Translations under genes and position numbers: made by a program
Shown here: positions 8,393-18,211 of the stretch, in pieces
Layout: each line of letters starts with the position of its first letter
Numbering within the stretch: the stretch's first letter is position 1
Notes under the pieces: generated by a model
Databases searched by the model: none
What the model saw: the letters and a program-made list of their open reading frames with translations, nothing else
What the model was told of the DNA's origin: nothing
From: Pedobacter rhodius
GTDB taxonomy: Bacteria; Bacteroidota; Bacteroidia; Sphingobacteriales; Sphingobacteriaceae
Direction: 5' to 3'
Assembly: GCF_027213645.1 (NCBI RefSeq)
Contig: NZ_JAPWGL010000001.1
Coordinates: forward strand, 558,001 to 622,000
Length of the DNA: 64,000 nt

Positions 8393-9996
8393 TTACTTGT
8401 TTGTAAATTGATAATGAAACCAGTCGAAATCTACAAAACCTTTATCATTTATATCGTTTAAACTAAACAAACCAATTTTAGCACCAAGATAATTTCCAAA
8501 ATTGGTTATCTGATAGGGGTGGCCCAATGGAAAAAATTTTATCCCATCCGTGCTGAAATGAAAATTAGCCATACCAGAAAGATTCCATGATGTTTTTAAC
8601 CAGATACTGGTGGCATCATTTTTTACAACAGGTCCTACATTAATTTTGCCAGTATCGTTAAAATAAAAACACGCTTGTTGTGGTTTTGTGAAATACCAAT
8701 AAAGGCATACGTTTTACCAAATAAGGTCAATCCTGCAATCTGGCCATTAGCCATGTTATGAATATCTAATTTTAAAACGACAGTATTGTGTTTTTTTCTT
8801 AATGGCCGTTGCGTTAGTACATTAGGTATTTTATCTGGGCCTGTTTTAAATAATGGTTTGCTGGAATACATCCGTAAAAAGCCCGGGCGTTCTTTTAAAG
8901 ACCATTTTTTATCGTCAGGCTGAAAATACCATTCCCATTGAGGGGCGATAACCTTTTGATTAAATTCATCGCTGGTTTGCAGTCTGTCTGTTTTACCGTC
9001 GGGAGTTATGCCCGACCATACCATATTACCAATACCATCCCGACCTGCATTGCCCCAAACCGGCCAGCCATCTATCCACGTCACAGGCAACAAACTGGCC
9101 TCACGCCCGCTCCAATAAGATTGCCCGTGATGGGTAACAAAATACCATTTCCCATCAGGAGTATTTATCATGCCCCCTTGATTAGGCTCCGCTTTTGCTT
9201 TGTGAATTAGTTGTCGCCTTTCCTGGTAAGGACCGTAAATATTTTTTGCCCTCGCCATAAAAGGTATACGCCCCTCCTTAGTTACTTCGCTGTAAAAATG
9301 ATAATAGTAACCATTTATTTTATAAAGTTTATTAGCCTCGCTGCCTTCACTTTGATGGATTATTTTACCGCTATCGGTTAAAACTTTACCATCCTGACTT
9401 AAGCGGAAGAGATAAATTTTATAGTTATCTGCGAAATTGGTCATTGCCAGATAAGCTTTTCCATTATCGTCCCATAGCGGACAAGGATCATCCCAACCTG
9501 GCCCTTTTTTTAGTATTTTCAAAGGTGCCCATGGCCCGGCCGGATGCTCGGCGGTTGTAACAAATAATCCCTCGTCGGGATCCGTAAAGTATACATAAAA
9601 CTTTTTATTATAATAACGGATGGCTCCGGCCCAAATGCCCCGGCTTTGTCCTTCCATTATATCATAATTATAGCGCGGGTTGATTTGTGTAATATCAGCT
9701 ACTGCGTGACCAATAATTTTCCAGTTTACCAGGTTTTGTGAAGACATGATCATCATGCCTGGAGATAGTTCCTTGGTTGCTGAAATGTAGTAATACTTGG
9801 TTCCTACGCGTATTACATCTGTATTTTGAAAATCACCTGGTAATATTGGGTTGCTATAACGCTTCGATAGGTTATGTTTTTTTGTTTTTTTATAATTTTT
9901 ATTAAGGTTGCCAGAAACCTGGGCAAATAAATTAACGCTCCAAAATACAGATAGAAAAATTATAAAATACCGTTGCGAAAAATTGTTTGGGTTCAT
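8393..9996 (-). pseudogene. GH43 glycosidase (GH43_12-like), interrupted by a 1-nt frameshift near 8684-8687
   Basis: The intact frame from 9996 stops at 8635 after 453 residues, but the homology to the paralogue at 10086-11687 does not stop there. Shifting frame inside the run of four A (minus strand; T at 8684-8687) continues as KPQQACFYFNDTGKI and then to FDWFHYQFTNK, ending at a TAA at 8393. The joined length is about 534 residues against 533 in the paralogue, and the ends align closely. One missing base in a homopolymer explains it, either a real recent mutation or a sequencing error. The N-terminal propeller has the GH43 features NPILPGDFQNTDVIRVG, WDDPCPLWDDNG and HQSEGSEANKLY. If real, the lesion removes most of the C-terminal beta-sandwich but leaves the propeller. 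Confidence 0.85.
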
Positions 9997-10085
9997 TGTG
10001 TTGAATCAGCTAATGCTTTTATATCAATGCATCGTTTATAATCTTTAAATAGTCAAGCTATAATTTTGTGAGCATGGCTTTCCGG

Positions 10086-11687
10086 TTATTTGCCGTAAGT
10101 GTAGTGAAAATAGTCTACATCAATATAACCCTCATCTGCAAGGTTATTATAACTGTAAATCGCTATCCGGTCGCCACGATATGAGCCCCATTCCATTTGA
10201 TAAGGCTTTCCGAAAGGCATGTATTTTTTACCGTTTATGCTATAATAGAACTGGCTTTTGCCGTCCAGCCCCCATGTCGATTTTAGCCAAAGTTTTTTAC
10301 CCTTTAATACCGGGCCTTTTGTGATTTTTCCTTTTATATTAAATTCTAAATAGCTTATTTTATCTTCACATGCAATACCCAGCGTGGCATAAGCAGGTGA
10401 TCCAAAGTGCGACAGTCCAGCTTTTTGGCCATTGGCGATTCCGCTGAAGTCTAATTTTATGATAACCTCATTTGTTTTTGTGCGATAGGTACGCTGTGTT
10501 AGGGTATTTCCGGCTTTTAACAGATTATTTGTCTCAATAGGCTTAAACGCGTGAAGCCTTAACCAACCGGCTCTTTCTTTTAACGACCATTTTTCTGTTC
10601 TTGGATGATAATTCCATTCCCATTGTTGCGGCAAATTAGATTGGCTAAACTCATCACTTGTTTGCGGTGCATAAAATACACCGGGGTTAACTGGTTTTTT
10701 GCCCGACCAAACCATTGAACCTATTTTATCCTGACCAACCTTTCCTATAATTGGCCAGCCATCAATCCAATTTACTGGCAGCAAACTCATAATCCGCCCC
10801 GACCAGTCGCCGGTACCATGATGGGTTAGGAAATACCAATCTCCATTCTGAGTCTGTACCATACCACCCTGGTTGGGTTCATTGAAATTTTTTTCAGCAT
10901 GACTTAACTGTTTCTCCTCTGTATAAGGACCGTAAATATTATTGGCCCGCTCCATCATAATCGCCCGTCCTTCAGGTTTTACCTCACTAAAAAAATGATA
11001 GTAAATACCATTAATTTTATACAGTTTATTGGCCTCACTTCCTTCCGATTGATGAATAACTTTATCAGAACCTTCAATCAGTTCTTTGCCATCGGCTGTC
11101 ATTTTAAAAAGATGGATTTTATACCCATCGCTGAAATTCGTTCCAACTAAATATCCCTGCCCATCATCATCCCAAAAAGGACTGCAATCATCCCAGCCCT
11201 TTTTAGCCAATACCTGATGAAGCGGTTGCCAGGGGCCTTCGGGTTTTTCGGCAGTCGTCATAAAATAGCCTTCATCGGGTGTGCCAAAATAAATCCAGAA
11301 TTTTTTATTGTGGTACCGTATAGCACCTGCCCATATTCCCTTTCCATACCTGTTCATTTTATCCCAGTTCATTTCCGCAGAAATTGAAGTGATGTCGTTT
11401 ACTGCATGGCTTATGATTTCCCAGTTCACCATATCTTTTGAGTGGAGGATTACAAATCCTGGCGAATACTGGAATGTAGATGACACCGCATAATAATCAG
11501 TACCTACACGAATACAATCGAGATCGCTGTAATCGGCAGGCAATACCGGGTTGTTATAAGTTCCATTTCCGGTATCTCCCCAATTTTCCCATTGCCCCCA
11601 AATGGGTGTCTGATTATTTATTTGGGCAAATGAATGTGTGTTGGCAAAAATAAATACGATGAAGTATATTAAAATAGTACGTTGCAT
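10086..11687 (-). CDS. GH43 glycosidase with C-terminal concanavalin-like domain (GH43_12-like; arabinofuranosidase or xylosidase)
   Basis: 533 residues with a signal peptide (about residues 1-21). The propeller carries the GH43 triad: a base Asp near residue 55 in NPVLPADYSDLDCIRVG, the pKa-modulating Asp at about 166-167 in GWDDCSPFW, and acid Glu215 in HQSEGSEANKLYK. A C-terminal beta-sandwich (about 330-533) of the type found in beta-xylosidases follows, with TSDEFSQSNLPQQWEWNYHP and an ending of YIDVDYFHYTYGK. The enzyme should release terminal arabinose or xylose. It lies 89 nt upstream of its frameshifted twin on the same strand, so this copy is the intact one. The ROK regulator 192 nt away on the same strand may control both. 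Family is secure; subfamily and sugar specificity are inferred. Confidence 0.9.
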   Translation of the reverse strand: MQRTILIYFIVFIFANTHSFAQINNQTPIWGQWENWGDTGNGTYNNPVLPADYSDLDCIRVGTDYYAVSSTFQYSPGFVILHSKDMVNWEIISHAVNDITSISAEMNWDKMNRYGKGIWAGAIRYHNKKFWIYFGTPDEGYFMTTAEKPEGPWQPLHQVLAKKGWDDCSPFWDDDGQGYLVGTNFSDGYKIHLFKMTADGKELIEGSDKVIHQSEGSEANKLYKINGIYYHFFSEVKPEGRAIMMERANNIYGPYTEEKQLSHAEKNFNEPNQGGMVQTQNGDWYFLTHHGTGDWSGRIMSLLPVNWIDGWPIIGKVGQDKIGSMVWSGKKPVNPGVFYAPQTSDEFSQSNLPQQWEWNYHPRTEKWSLKERAGWLRLHAFKPIETNNLLKAGNTLTQRTYRTKTNEVIIKLDFSGIANGQKAGLSHFGSPAYATLGIACEDKISYLEFNIKGKITKGPVLKGKKLWLKSTWGLDGKSQFYYSINGKKYMPFGKPYQMEWGSYRGDRIAIYSYNNLADEGYIDVDYFHYTYGK

Positions 11688-11879
11688 AATTTATTGATGG
11701 TGTATTTTTAGGTTAAAATCAGTTTGATGTCCCGGTATTACGCTGTTATACTTAATAAAACAATCACCTGGAAAATTATGATATTTTTCAGATTTGTCAT
11801 CTTTAATGAATCCCCATGATTTAATTCGGCACGATCATATTCGAAATGAATCGGGAGATGCTTAAAATCCATTTAATGC

Positions 11880-13151
11880 CTAAAGTTCTGCTAGCTTGAC
11901 CTGTCTTTCAATAATGCTGTTGATTACCATACTCGCAACCCCCAGAATACAGGAATCCTGACCAAGTGCTGAAGTATCAATTCTGGTGTTTTCTCTGATT
12001 TCAGTCATGCTATAAGTATTAATTGCCTGTATGATTGGAATGGTGATGTATTGCTTTGCCTCAGCCATTTTGCCGCCTAAAATGATAAGTTCAGGATTAA
12101 ATAGCTGTACCAATGTTGCGATACCTTTACCAAGGTTATTACCCACTACAGACAAGATACTAATTGCATATTGATCACCCCGGTTGGCTGCATCAATCAC
12201 CAAATGAGGTTCAATTTTTTCAACTTCATAATCTGATAATTCATTCAGCAGGGAATGTTGGCCAGATTTTATGCCTTCTTTCGCCATTCTTGCGAGTGCA
12301 ACACCCGAAGCGACAGTTTCCAGACATCCCTTTTTACCACAATAACACAATGCGCCTTCATCCATCAGTGGAATATGGCCAACTTCCCCGGAAAAGCCTC
12401 TGCTGCCCTTACGCATTTTACCATCCATGATTATGCCTAGTCCGACACCCCAATCCATCAATACCACAAGCGCATCGCTAATGCCCTTTGCCAGTCCATA
12501 TTTACTTTCTGCAATGGCAGCACATTTCACATCATTTTGCAGAAATACCGGATAGCCGAAGGCTTCTTCCAGTACCTGTTGCAACGTTTTTTCTTTATGC
12601 TTTGGCTGTAAATAGGTATAGTTCGTTCCCCCTTCTGCATCAACCAATCCTGGCATTGAGATGCCTATGCCAACCAGCCTGCTTTTATCAATTTGAGAAG
12701 AAGTTATCAGTTCGTTAATAAAAGTATAAAGGTCTGTAAGCGTCGACTCATCTTTGCTGATTCCCTTACCCAAAGTATGTATTGTTGTGATGAAATTATT
12801 GTTATTATCCAGAATAACGGCCCTTGTCCTGAACTTTTCCATATCGATACTAACAATATAAAAGGTTGCGTCTTTCAACAAATAGATATCCGGCTTTCTG
12901 CCGCCTATAGATTCCCCTTTACCATTTTTTTCCAAAACATTATCCGCAATCAATTCATGAAGGAGAATTAAGCAAGTGGGTGAACTAATTCCGACAGCGT
13001 TGAAGATTTCACTAAGCGTTGCAACCTCATTCTGGTAAATATATTTGAGGATTTTAATTTTTTGAAGATATTTTTTTCTCTCCAGATTGCTTAATTGACG
13101 AAGCCGTTCTTCATCAACAGAAAAGTAGTTAGGCCGAAGTAATGTTCCCAT
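11880..13151 (-). CDS. ROK-family transcriptional repressor (NagC/XylR type)
   Basis: 423 residues: an N-terminal winged helix-turn-helix (about 30-90, ending GGRKPDIY) joined to a ROK domain. The ROK zinc site is complete: His259 in GEVGHIP, then Cys269, Cys271 and Cys276 in CYCGKKGC followed by LE. The kinase-type ATP motif (DxGxT) is replaced by DMEKF near residue 103, so this is a sugar-sensing regulator rather than a sugar kinase. Asp207 of the sugar-binding QND is kept. The gene is divergent from the second SusC operon and upstream of the two minus-strand GH43 genes, so either or both are plausible targets. A perfect -7 element lies 28 nt before the start. The inducer is unknown; GlcNAc-like or pentose sugars are possible. 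Confidence 0.9.
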   Translation of the reverse strand: MGTLLRPNYFSVDEERLRQLSNLERKKYLQKIKILKYIYQNEVATLSEIFNAVGISSPTCLILLHELIADNVLEKNGKGESIGGRKPDIYLLKDATFYIVSIDMEKFRTRAVILDNNNNFITTIHTLGKGISKDESTLTDLYTFINELITSSQIDKSRLVGIGISMPGLVDAEGGTNYTYLQPKHKEKTLQQVLEEAFGYPVFLQNDVKCAAIAESKYGLAKGISDALVVLMDWGVGLGIIMDGKMRKGSRGFSGEVGHIPLMDEGALCYCGKKGCLETVASGVALARMAKEGIKSGQHSLLNELSDYEVEKIEPHLVIDAANRGDQYAISILSVVGNNLGKGIATLVQLFNPELIILGGKMAEAKQYITIPIIQAINTYSMTEIRENTRIDTSALGQDSCILGVASMVINSIIERQVKLAEL

Positions 13152-13178
13152 ATTGGTTGCGTAGTTAAATAACTATAA

Positions 13179-13186
13179 CAAAAATA
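13179..13186 (-). promoter_or_regulatory. Bacteroidota -7 element for the ROK gene
   Basis: On the minus strand this reads TATTTTTG, a perfect match to TAnnTTTG, ending 27 nt before the ROK start codon. No clear -33 TTG is present at the usual distance. Confidence 0.45.
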
Positions 13187-13597
13187 GCTTTCTTTTATTA
13201 AATTTTATAAAAAGAATTATTGTTTTTATAAAAAAATAGATAATAATAGTTTATTTTGATAAAAAAAACCAAATATTTTTATTTTATGTAATCTTTTTAC
13301 ATAACTTTAAAATAAGAAGTAATTTTTAACGAATAAATCGTACTGCCTTTTCAAATAAAATAAACTGTTGCAGGCAAATTAACTGTTTTTATCGACCACA
13401 TCCATATATACAACTTTCAAAAATTAAAAACCAAACAATGAAAAAGACCTTCACCTCAGATTCGTAACCGGGCTTTGACAAGCCAGAAAGACATTGCGCT
13501 TTACAAGGAAAAAATAAAATTATTCATTATGCTGATGTGATAAATCAGGGCAGACTAAATGCTCTGTATATCGTATAGTATTCAAACAAACTATTTG
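13187..13597. other. Divergent intergenic region between the ROK gene and susC
   Basis: About 400 bp of very AT-rich DNA that must hold the susC promoter and probably regulator binding sites. I see no convincing -33/-7 pair for susC. A short in-frame ATG at 13438 (9 codons then TAA) could be a chance leader. The in-frame ATG at 13559 would add 13 residues to SusC, but the signal peptide fits the ATG at 13598. Confidence 0.4.
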
Positions 13598-16500
13598 ATG
13601 AAACATTTACAAACGATTTCCGCATTTTTAAATGCCAGCCTCTCGTTTAAGTTCTACAAAACATTTAAGGTAGTAATCATATTATTGGTACTGCTTTCTT
13701 TACAGTTCCAAACTTCCTTTGCACAATCGCTAATAAAGGGAAAAGTTACGGATGCAAAAGGAGTTACGATTCCTGGAGTGAGCGTAAAATTACAAGGCGC
13801 TGCTATCGGAACAACCACTAACGATAATGGAGAGTTTTCGATTAGCGCTCCCGGTGATGGTGTTCTTGAATTTAGTTATATCGGTTACCAGAAAACAACT
13901 GTGCCGATTGGTGGTAAATCGGTAATTACGGCAATACTATCAGAGGATAATCAAAAACTGAACGAAGTAGTGGTAGTAGGTTACGGTACGACGAAAAAGG
14001 TGGATGTTACCGGATCTATTTCCAGTGTTAAAGGTACAGATATTCAGAACCTGCCTGTTGCTTCCGTTACACAAGCTTTAGACGGTCGTGCCGCAGGGGT
14101 TAACATATTACGTAATGATGGTTCGCCCGGGGCTGCGCCAAGTATCAGAATCCGCGGTACAGGAACCATTAACGATGCCAACCCTTTGGTGGTAATCGAC
14201 GGCGTTCCGTCCAGCAATCCTGATGCACTAAGTGATGTAAATCCTAATGATATTGCCTCGGTAGAAATTTTAAAAGACGCATCTTCGAGTGCCATTTACG
14301 GTACAAGGGCCGCAAATGGAGTGGTATTGGTAACGACAAAAAAAGGCACCTATAGTCAGAAATTATCGACATCGGTAAACGCCTATACAGGTTTTTCCAA
14401 TACTACCCGTTATATTGACCTGTTAACCGCACCAGAGTTATATATGCTAAAAAGGGAGCGCTATACTAATGATGGTGCTGCCATAGAGGCACCATGGGAT
14501 GATCCATATTATGCTACACAACGTACCGACTGGCAAAAAGCAATTCTCGGCACAGGTAAAGTGAACAGCGGCGATGTAAATATACAGGGCGGAAACGAAA
14601 CGTCTACCTATTATTTTGCAGCTTCCATGTATGATGAAAAAGGAGTTATTGATAAAGCGAGATTTAAACGTTACAGTACCCGCATTAATTCGGAACACAA
14701 AATAAAATCGTGGTTGAGGGTAGGAGAGAACATACAGGGTACTTATACAGAGAGTAATTCATTTAACAATAATGATTCTCAGGCTGGTTTAATTTTCTCA
14801 GCCCTACGTTTTAACCCGGCAATTCCGACGATAAATGATGACGGTAGTTTTGGGACTTCCAAGGCTTTTGCCAATCAACTTGGAGACATCAATAATCCCT
14901 ACGCGACCATTCAGCAAACAGATGCTTACACCCGAAAATACAGGTTGATTGCGAATGCATTTGCTGAGGTAAATATCATGAAAGATTTGAAATTCCGTGC
15001 AAACTACGGCTTTGACGGAACGATTGGCAGAGGTTACAATTTTAGCGTTCTGGATGTAAACCAGGCAAGACCCACTACTAATTCGACTTTGACCCAATCC
15101 GAGTCTGAAACGTATTCAAATTTACTCGATCTATTCCTTACTTATGATAAAACGATTAATAAAAACCATATCACAATAACAACTGGTTATTCCAAACAAA
15201 ACTTTCAGGGAAGCAATTTCAGTGCAGCAAGAATTGGATACGATAACACCAGTTTCGATCAACGCGTTTTAAATCAAGGCAATACCTTATTAACGGCATC
15301 TGGCACAGCAGATGACCCTACCGCTTTAGAATCGGTATTTGCAAGAGGTTTTTATGATTATGATGGCCGGTTTCTGGCTACCCTGACATTTAGAGCTGAT
15401 GGTTCATCCCGGTTTGCACCAGGTAAACAATGGGGATACTTCCCGGCGTTCTCTGTGGGATGGAGAATCTCTAACGAAAATTTCATGAAAGATATAAGCT
15501 GGATCAGCAATTTAAAAGTAACAGGTGGATGGGGCGAATTGGGTAACCAAAACGTAACGCCATTTCAATATGTAAGTTCAATTCTGGTAGGAAATACATA
15601 TGGAACCAACGGTTATACTTTTGGCGGTGCAGGCTATAATGGTGCAGCAATCATCAAAACAGCTAACCCTAATATTACCTGGGAACGTTCGGCAATGACG
15701 AATGTAAGTGTCGAAGCCGGGTTTCTCCAGAATAAATTGAATACAACCATAACTTATTTTAATAAAGATACCAAAGAAATGCTGATTCCGGCTGTACAAG
15801 TGGGTACGGCAGGTACAACAATTGCATCGGATGTGAATGCCGGAGAGATGAACAACCGTGGTATAGAGGCCGAAATTAATTACAGTGCCGGTGATGCGGT
15901 AAAATATTCTATTGGTGTAAATGGTGCTTTCATCAAAAACAAAATCACCAAACTTTACGGAGAAAGTGCCTATATTTCTTCTAAAGTTTACGGCCGTTCC
16001 AGCCAGGAAATTTCCAGAACATACGAGGGACAGTCAATTTCTTCTTTCTATGGATGGAAAACAAATGGCTTATATCAAACACAGGCTGAAATTGACAACG
16101 ATGCCGCTTTGGCGAATGATTCGCGGAAAAGTTCCATCAAACCGGGCGATGTTCGTTTCCTTGATGTAAACGGAGATGGTTTAATTGATGGAAAAGACCG
16201 TACTTACCTGGGTAATCCAAATCCTAAAGCCACAATGGGCCTTCAGGGAAGTGTATCTTACAAAAACTTCGATTTATCGGCAAACTTTACCGGTGTATTT
16301 GGTATCGACTTGTACAATGCCGACCGGATGCAGGGTATAGATCCAACCTATTCTTTCAATTTATATGGTGAAACCATTGGAAGATGGACCGGGCCGGGAA
16401 CGAGTAATACCATTCCAAGAATGTCACTCGACCGTTCGAATGATAACTATCGCACATCGGATTTATTCATTGAGAATGGTAGTTATTTCAGCTTAAAAAA

Positions 16501-16720
16501 CATCACGCTAGGTTATACTTTCCCATCAACACTGATTAAAAAGACAACTTTCAGTAGCCTGAGACTATATGTAACCGGACAAAATGTATTTATGCTTACA
16601 AAATATACCGGCTATACCCCGGAATTGGGTTATACCGATGGCAACAGACAAAGAGGTGTTGACGTGGCGCAGTACCCATCAGTACGTTCATTTACATTTG
16701 GTTTAACCCTTAAATTATAA
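13598..16720 (+). CDS. SusC/RagA-type TonB-dependent outer-membrane transporter
   Basis: 1040 residues from the ATG at 13598, which opens a long signal peptide ending TSFAQ. Order of domains: a carboxypeptidase-D-like regulatory domain (SLIKGKVTDAKGVTIPGVSVKL to FSYIGYQ), a plug domain beginning NEVVVVGYGTTKKVDVTGS with the SusC box IRIRGTGTINDANPLVVIDG, and a 22-strand beta-barrel ending YPSVRSFTFGLTLKL. It imports oligosaccharide across the outer membrane using TonB energy. The partner SusD starts 4 nt after its stop. It heads an operon with GH89, GH35, an HGSNAT-like acyltransferase and GH92, so the cargo is likely a GlcNAc/Gal/Man-containing glycan. No N-terminal STN domain is seen, so sigma/anti-sigma control through this protein is unlikely. 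Confidence 0.96.
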   Translation: MKHLQTISAFLNASLSFKFYKTFKVVIILLVLLSLQFQTSFAQSLIKGKVTDAKGVTIPGVSVKLQGAAIGTTTNDNGEFSISAPGDGVLEFSYIGYQKTTVPIGGKSVITAILSEDNQKLNEVVVVGYGTTKKVDVTGSISSVKGTDIQNLPVASVTQALDGRAAGVNILRNDGSPGAAPSIRIRGTGTINDANPLVVIDGVPSSNPDALSDVNPNDIASVEILKDASSSAIYGTRAANGVVLVTTKKGTYSQKLSTSVNAYTGFSNTTRYIDLLTAPELYMLKRERYTNDGAAIEAPWDDPYYATQRTDWQKAILGTGKVNSGDVNIQGGNETSTYYFAASMYDEKGVIDKARFKRYSTRINSEHKIKSWLRVGENIQGTYTESNSFNNNDSQAGLIFSALRFNPAIPTINDDGSFGTSKAFANQLGDINNPYATIQQTDAYTRKYRLIANAFAEVNIMKDLKFRANYGFDGTIGRGYNFSVLDVNQARPTTNSTLTQSESETYSNLLDLFLTYDKTINKNHITITTGYSKQNFQGSNFSAARIGYDNTSFDQRVLNQGNTLLTASGTADDPTALESVFARGFYDYDGRFLATLTFRADGSSRFAPGKQWGYFPAFSVGWRISNENFMKDISWISNLKVTGGWGELGNQNVTPFQYVSSILVGNTYGTNGYTFGGAGYNGAAIIKTANPNITWERSAMTNVSVEAGFLQNKLNTTITYFNKDTKEMLIPAVQVGTAGTTIASDVNAGEMNNRGIEAEINYSAGDAVKYSIGVNGAFIKNKITKLYGESAYISSKVYGRSSQEISRTYEGQSISSFYGWKTNGLYQTQAEIDNDAALANDSRKSSIKPGDVRFLDVNGDGLIDGKDRTYLGNPNPKATMGLQGSVSYKNFDLSANFTGVFGIDLYNADRMQGIDPTYSFNLYGETIGRWTGPGTSNTIPRMSLDRSNDNYRTSDLFIENGSYFSLKNITLGYTFPSTLIKKTTFSSLRLYVTGQNVFMLTKYTGYTPELGYTDGNRQRGVDVAQYPSVRSFTFGLTLKL

Positions 16721-16724
16721 TCCT

Positions 16725-18206
16725 ATGAAAACGAAAATAAATATTCTTGTACTAACAGCGATTGTATTTTTAGCTACAGCCTGCAAGAAAAATCTTGATC
16801 TTGATCAGAAAGGTGTTTACAATACCGACAATTATTTTAGAAATGAAACCGACGCTGTAAATGCAGTTTCGGGAATATACAGCCTGCTGGAGCAGGAAGA
16901 TTATATCAGCCACGCCGAAACTACTTTTGATGTGGCTTCTGATGACTACTGGCGTTCGGGCGACCATTCGGAAGATGAAGCGATAGAAAATTTAACTTAC
17001 GATGCATCGAACCCTCAGGTAAGATACAGCTGGACCTATAAATACGAAACGGTTAACCGTTCTACCAATGCAATTATCAATATTCCTAAAATTGCAATAA
17101 TGAATGAATCCGTTCGAAAGAGAAGTATGGGCGAAGCATATTTTATGCGTGCTTTTGGCTACTGGCGCCTGATGTTAATTTATGGAGACGTGCCTATCAT
17201 TTCTGAATCGGATTTTACAAACAAAACCTTTAATAAACCAAAATCGAGTATTGAAGACGTAAGGAAACAGATTGAATCTGATTTATTAAAAGCGGTTGAC
17301 ATGCTGCCTGAATCTTACAGCGCAACGGATAGGGGTAGGGTGAGTAAAGGAACTGCTTTGGGATTGCTTACGAAACTTTACATGTACTGGGAAAAATTAC
17401 CGGAGGCCATTACCACGGGTCAGCGTTTAATTGATAACCCGAATTATAATTTAGCAGCTACCTATAAAGAAAACTTTACCCGGGCAAACGAAAATAGCAC
17501 CGAAATTCTTTTTTCTGTGCAAGGCTTACAAAATGTTGTACAGAACGATTATACTATTTATTACATCCCAAGAGCGTGGGGAGGTTACGGCTTTAGCCAG
17601 CCACTACAAGGTTTGGCCAACGAATTTGAAGCAAACGATTCACGCAAGGCGGCTACACTGCTTAGTGTTGGCGACAAAATCAACATTGGCGATGGTGTAA
17701 ATGATCAAACTTTTACAAGCAGTTTATCTTCTACAGGATTTGCATTTCGCAAATATGCCGTATTCTATCCATTTGGTTCTACCGAAGGTAATGGTGTTGA
17801 TCACAATTATGCTGTTCCGTTGATGCGTTCTGCAGATATTTACCTTTTGGTTGCCGAAGCCAAAATCCGTACGCAGGGTGCAGGCGCCGGAGATGCACTC
17901 ATTAACCAGGTTCGCCGCAGGGCTTCAACGTTGTTACCACCTGTAAGTGGTGCCGGAATGACTCAATTGATTCATGAAAGACGTGTAGAACTGGCTGGTG
18001 AAGGGGAAAGACATCAGGATTTAATGCGCTGGGATAAAAAAGGTCTTGTTAATATTGCCGCAATCTATAACCTTGCAGTTTCAAAAGCACCGATAGACCA
18101 GGGAAAAACCGTTACATTTATTCGTCCTAAACATTATTATTATCCCATCCCACAAGTAGAAATCGACAAGGCTGGTGGTGTATTGGTACAAAATCCCAAT
18201 TATTAG
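16725..18206 (+). CDS. RagB/SusD-family glycan-binding lipoprotein
   Basis: 493 residues. The N-terminus is a lipoprotein signal with lipobox LATAC (Cys20), followed by the family opener NLDLDQKGVYNTDNYFRNETDAVNAVSGIY. The interior has the TPR-like helices (MRAFGYWRLMLIYGDVP, VSKGTALGLLTKLYMYW), and the C-terminus has LIHERRVELAGEGERHQDLMRW and an ending of YPIPQVEIDKAGGVLVQNPNY. It forms the hinged lid over the SusC barrel at the cell surface. Only 4 nt separate it from susC and 5 nt from the GH89 gene. Confidence 0.95.
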   Translation: MKTKINILVLTAIVFLATACKKNLDLDQKGVYNTDNYFRNETDAVNAVSGIYSLLEQEDYISHAETTFDVASDDYWRSGDHSEDEAIENLTYDASNPQVRYSWTYKYETVNRSTNAIINIPKIAIMNESVRKRSMGEAYFMRAFGYWRLMLIYGDVPIISESDFTNKTFNKPKSSIEDVRKQIESDLLKAVDMLPESYSATDRGRVSKGTALGLLTKLYMYWEKLPEAITTGQRLIDNPNYNLAATYKENFTRANENSTEILFSVQGLQNVVQNDYTIYYIPRAWGGYGFSQPLQGLANEFEANDSRKAATLLSVGDKINIGDGVNDQTFTSSLSSTGFAFRKYAVFYPFGSTEGNGVDHNYAVPLMRSADIYLLVAEAKIRTQGAGAGDALINQVRRRASTLLPPVSGAGMTQLIHERRVELAGEGERHQDLMRWDKKGLVNIAAIYNLAVSKAPIDQGKTVTFIRPKHYYYPIPQVEIDKAGGVLVQNPNY

Positions 18207-18211
18207 CAATT

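Noticed and set aside
13438-13467. Nine-codon leader ORF upstream of susC
   Set aside because: Too short to judge, no regulatory codon run and no adjacent terminator/antiterminator pair.
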